From Paracoccaceae bacterium (GTDB lineage: Bacteria > Pseudomonadota > Alphaproteobacteria > Rhodobacterales > Rhodobacteraceae), in the NCBI GenBank assembly GCA_027030435.1, contig JALVEX010000043.1, forward strand, positions 1 through 5,355: a stretch of 5,355 nt of DNA, read 5' to 3'. Numbering within the stretch: position 1 is the stretch's first letter; each line of letters starts with the position of its first letter. Made by a program: the position numbers and the translations under genes. Under the pieces are notes generated by a model, which was not told the DNA's origin, ran no database searches, and was given only the letters and a program-made list of their open reading frames with translations. Below are positions 4,933-5,355 of this stretch, one piece after another.

Positions 4933-5355
4933 ATGGCCAGGCGCGCGGCAGATGTGGATGAGGATCGCCCGAAGGCGAAATCCGTGGGGGGGCTGCGGGG
5001 GCTTGCGCCATTCCTGAGGCCCTATCGGGGGCTTGTTATCCTTTCGCTGCTGGCGCTCGTCCTTACCGCATCGCTCTCGCTCATCCTGCCGATGGCGGTG
5101 CGCCGGGTGGTGGATGGCTTCAATGCCGGCGATACATCGCTTCTCGATCAGTATTTCGGGGCGGCGCTCGGCGTGGCGGCGCTTCTGGCGATCGGCACCG
5201 GGCTGCGCTATTATTTCGTCACCCGGCTGGGCGAGCGGGTGGTTGCCGATATACGCGAGGCGGTGTTCGATCGCGTCATCAAGCTCAGCCCCGCCTTCTA
5301 CGAAAGGATCATGACGGGCGAGGTGCTTTCGCGCCTCACCACGGATACCACGCTC
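4933..5355 (+). CDS. ABC exporter (MsbA-like), N-terminal 141 residues of the transmembrane domain (cut by window edge)
   Basis: The reading frame is open from the ATG at 4933 to the window edge. After a charged cytoplasmic leader (1-20), LRGLAPFLRPYRG (21-33) leads into a first membrane helix (about 34-56) and a second (about 73-95). Next come RLGERVVADIR (98-108) and FYERIMTGEVLSRLTTDTT (122-140). These match the conserved 'LGERVVADIR...FF/Y-E-x-x-x-x-G-E-(V/L)-x-SRL-x-x-D-T' stretch of type IV ABC exporters, in which one chain carries both the membrane domain and the ATPase. The ATPase motifs (Walker A, signature, Walker B) would lie beyond the window. AAGGGAA (4918-4924), eight bases upstream, supports the start. 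The substrate cannot be inferred; such proteins export lipids, drugs or peptides. It has its own promoter candidate and is unlikely to be functionally linked to the tRNA. Confidence 0.88.
   Translation, partial: MARRAADVDEDRPKAKSVGGLRGLAPFLRPYRGLVILSLLALVLTASLSLILPMAVRRVVDGFNAGDTSLLDQYFGAALGVAALLAIGTGLRYYFVTRLGERVVADIREAVFDRVIKLSPAFYERIMTGEVLSRLTTDTTL

Overview
The window looks like a piece of a high-GC alphaproteobacterial chromosome. This rests on the GC-rich codon use, a tRNA-Gly(TCC) with an encoded CCA end, and protein families typical of that class; the genus cannot be told from the sequence alone. There is no integrase, transposase, CRISPR array or other mobility signal, and the coding sequences look alike in composition.

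Left half (1-3110, minus strand): a tight operon for a tripartite tricarboxylate transporter (TTT). In transcription order it holds tctC (periplasmic solute-binding protein, 2142-3110), tctB (small membrane subunit, 1683-2123), tctA (large membrane subunit, 138-1643), and the first 46 codons of an AtuA/DUF1446-like gene (138 down to the window edge). Gaps are 18 and 39 bases, and the last junction is a one-base TGATG overlap. TctC should capture an organic acid in the periplasm and TctA/TctB should import it. The coupled AtuA-like protein suggests the substrate feeds a catabolic route, perhaps for a branched or isoprenoid-type acid, but the substrate cannot be read from the sequence.

Divergent intergenic region (3111-3432): a good minus-strand promoter candidate with a perfect TTGACA faces the operon. 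Behind it the predicted leader of about 73 bases holds overlapping inverted repeats and a possible 8-codon leader peptide with its own Shine-Dalgarno sequence. A weaker plus-strand promoter and two short perfect palindromes lie nearer the rightward gene.

Right half (3433-5355, plus strand): a 400-residue protein resembling the bacterial eRF1/Pelota-like (baeRF) families, apparently without the catalytic GGQ motif. It is therefore a candidate ribosome-binding, rescue or hibernation factor rather than a release factor. Next come a 13-base-arm inverted repeat overlapping a predicted tRNA promoter, a complete tRNA-Gly(TCC), a 168-base spacer with two hairpins and a promoter candidate, and the first 141 residues of an ABC exporter (transmembrane domain only; the ATPase domain is beyond the edge).

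The points most worth following are the GGQ-less eRF1-like protein next to a tRNA gene, the structured leader of the tct operon, and the dyad over the tRNA promoter.
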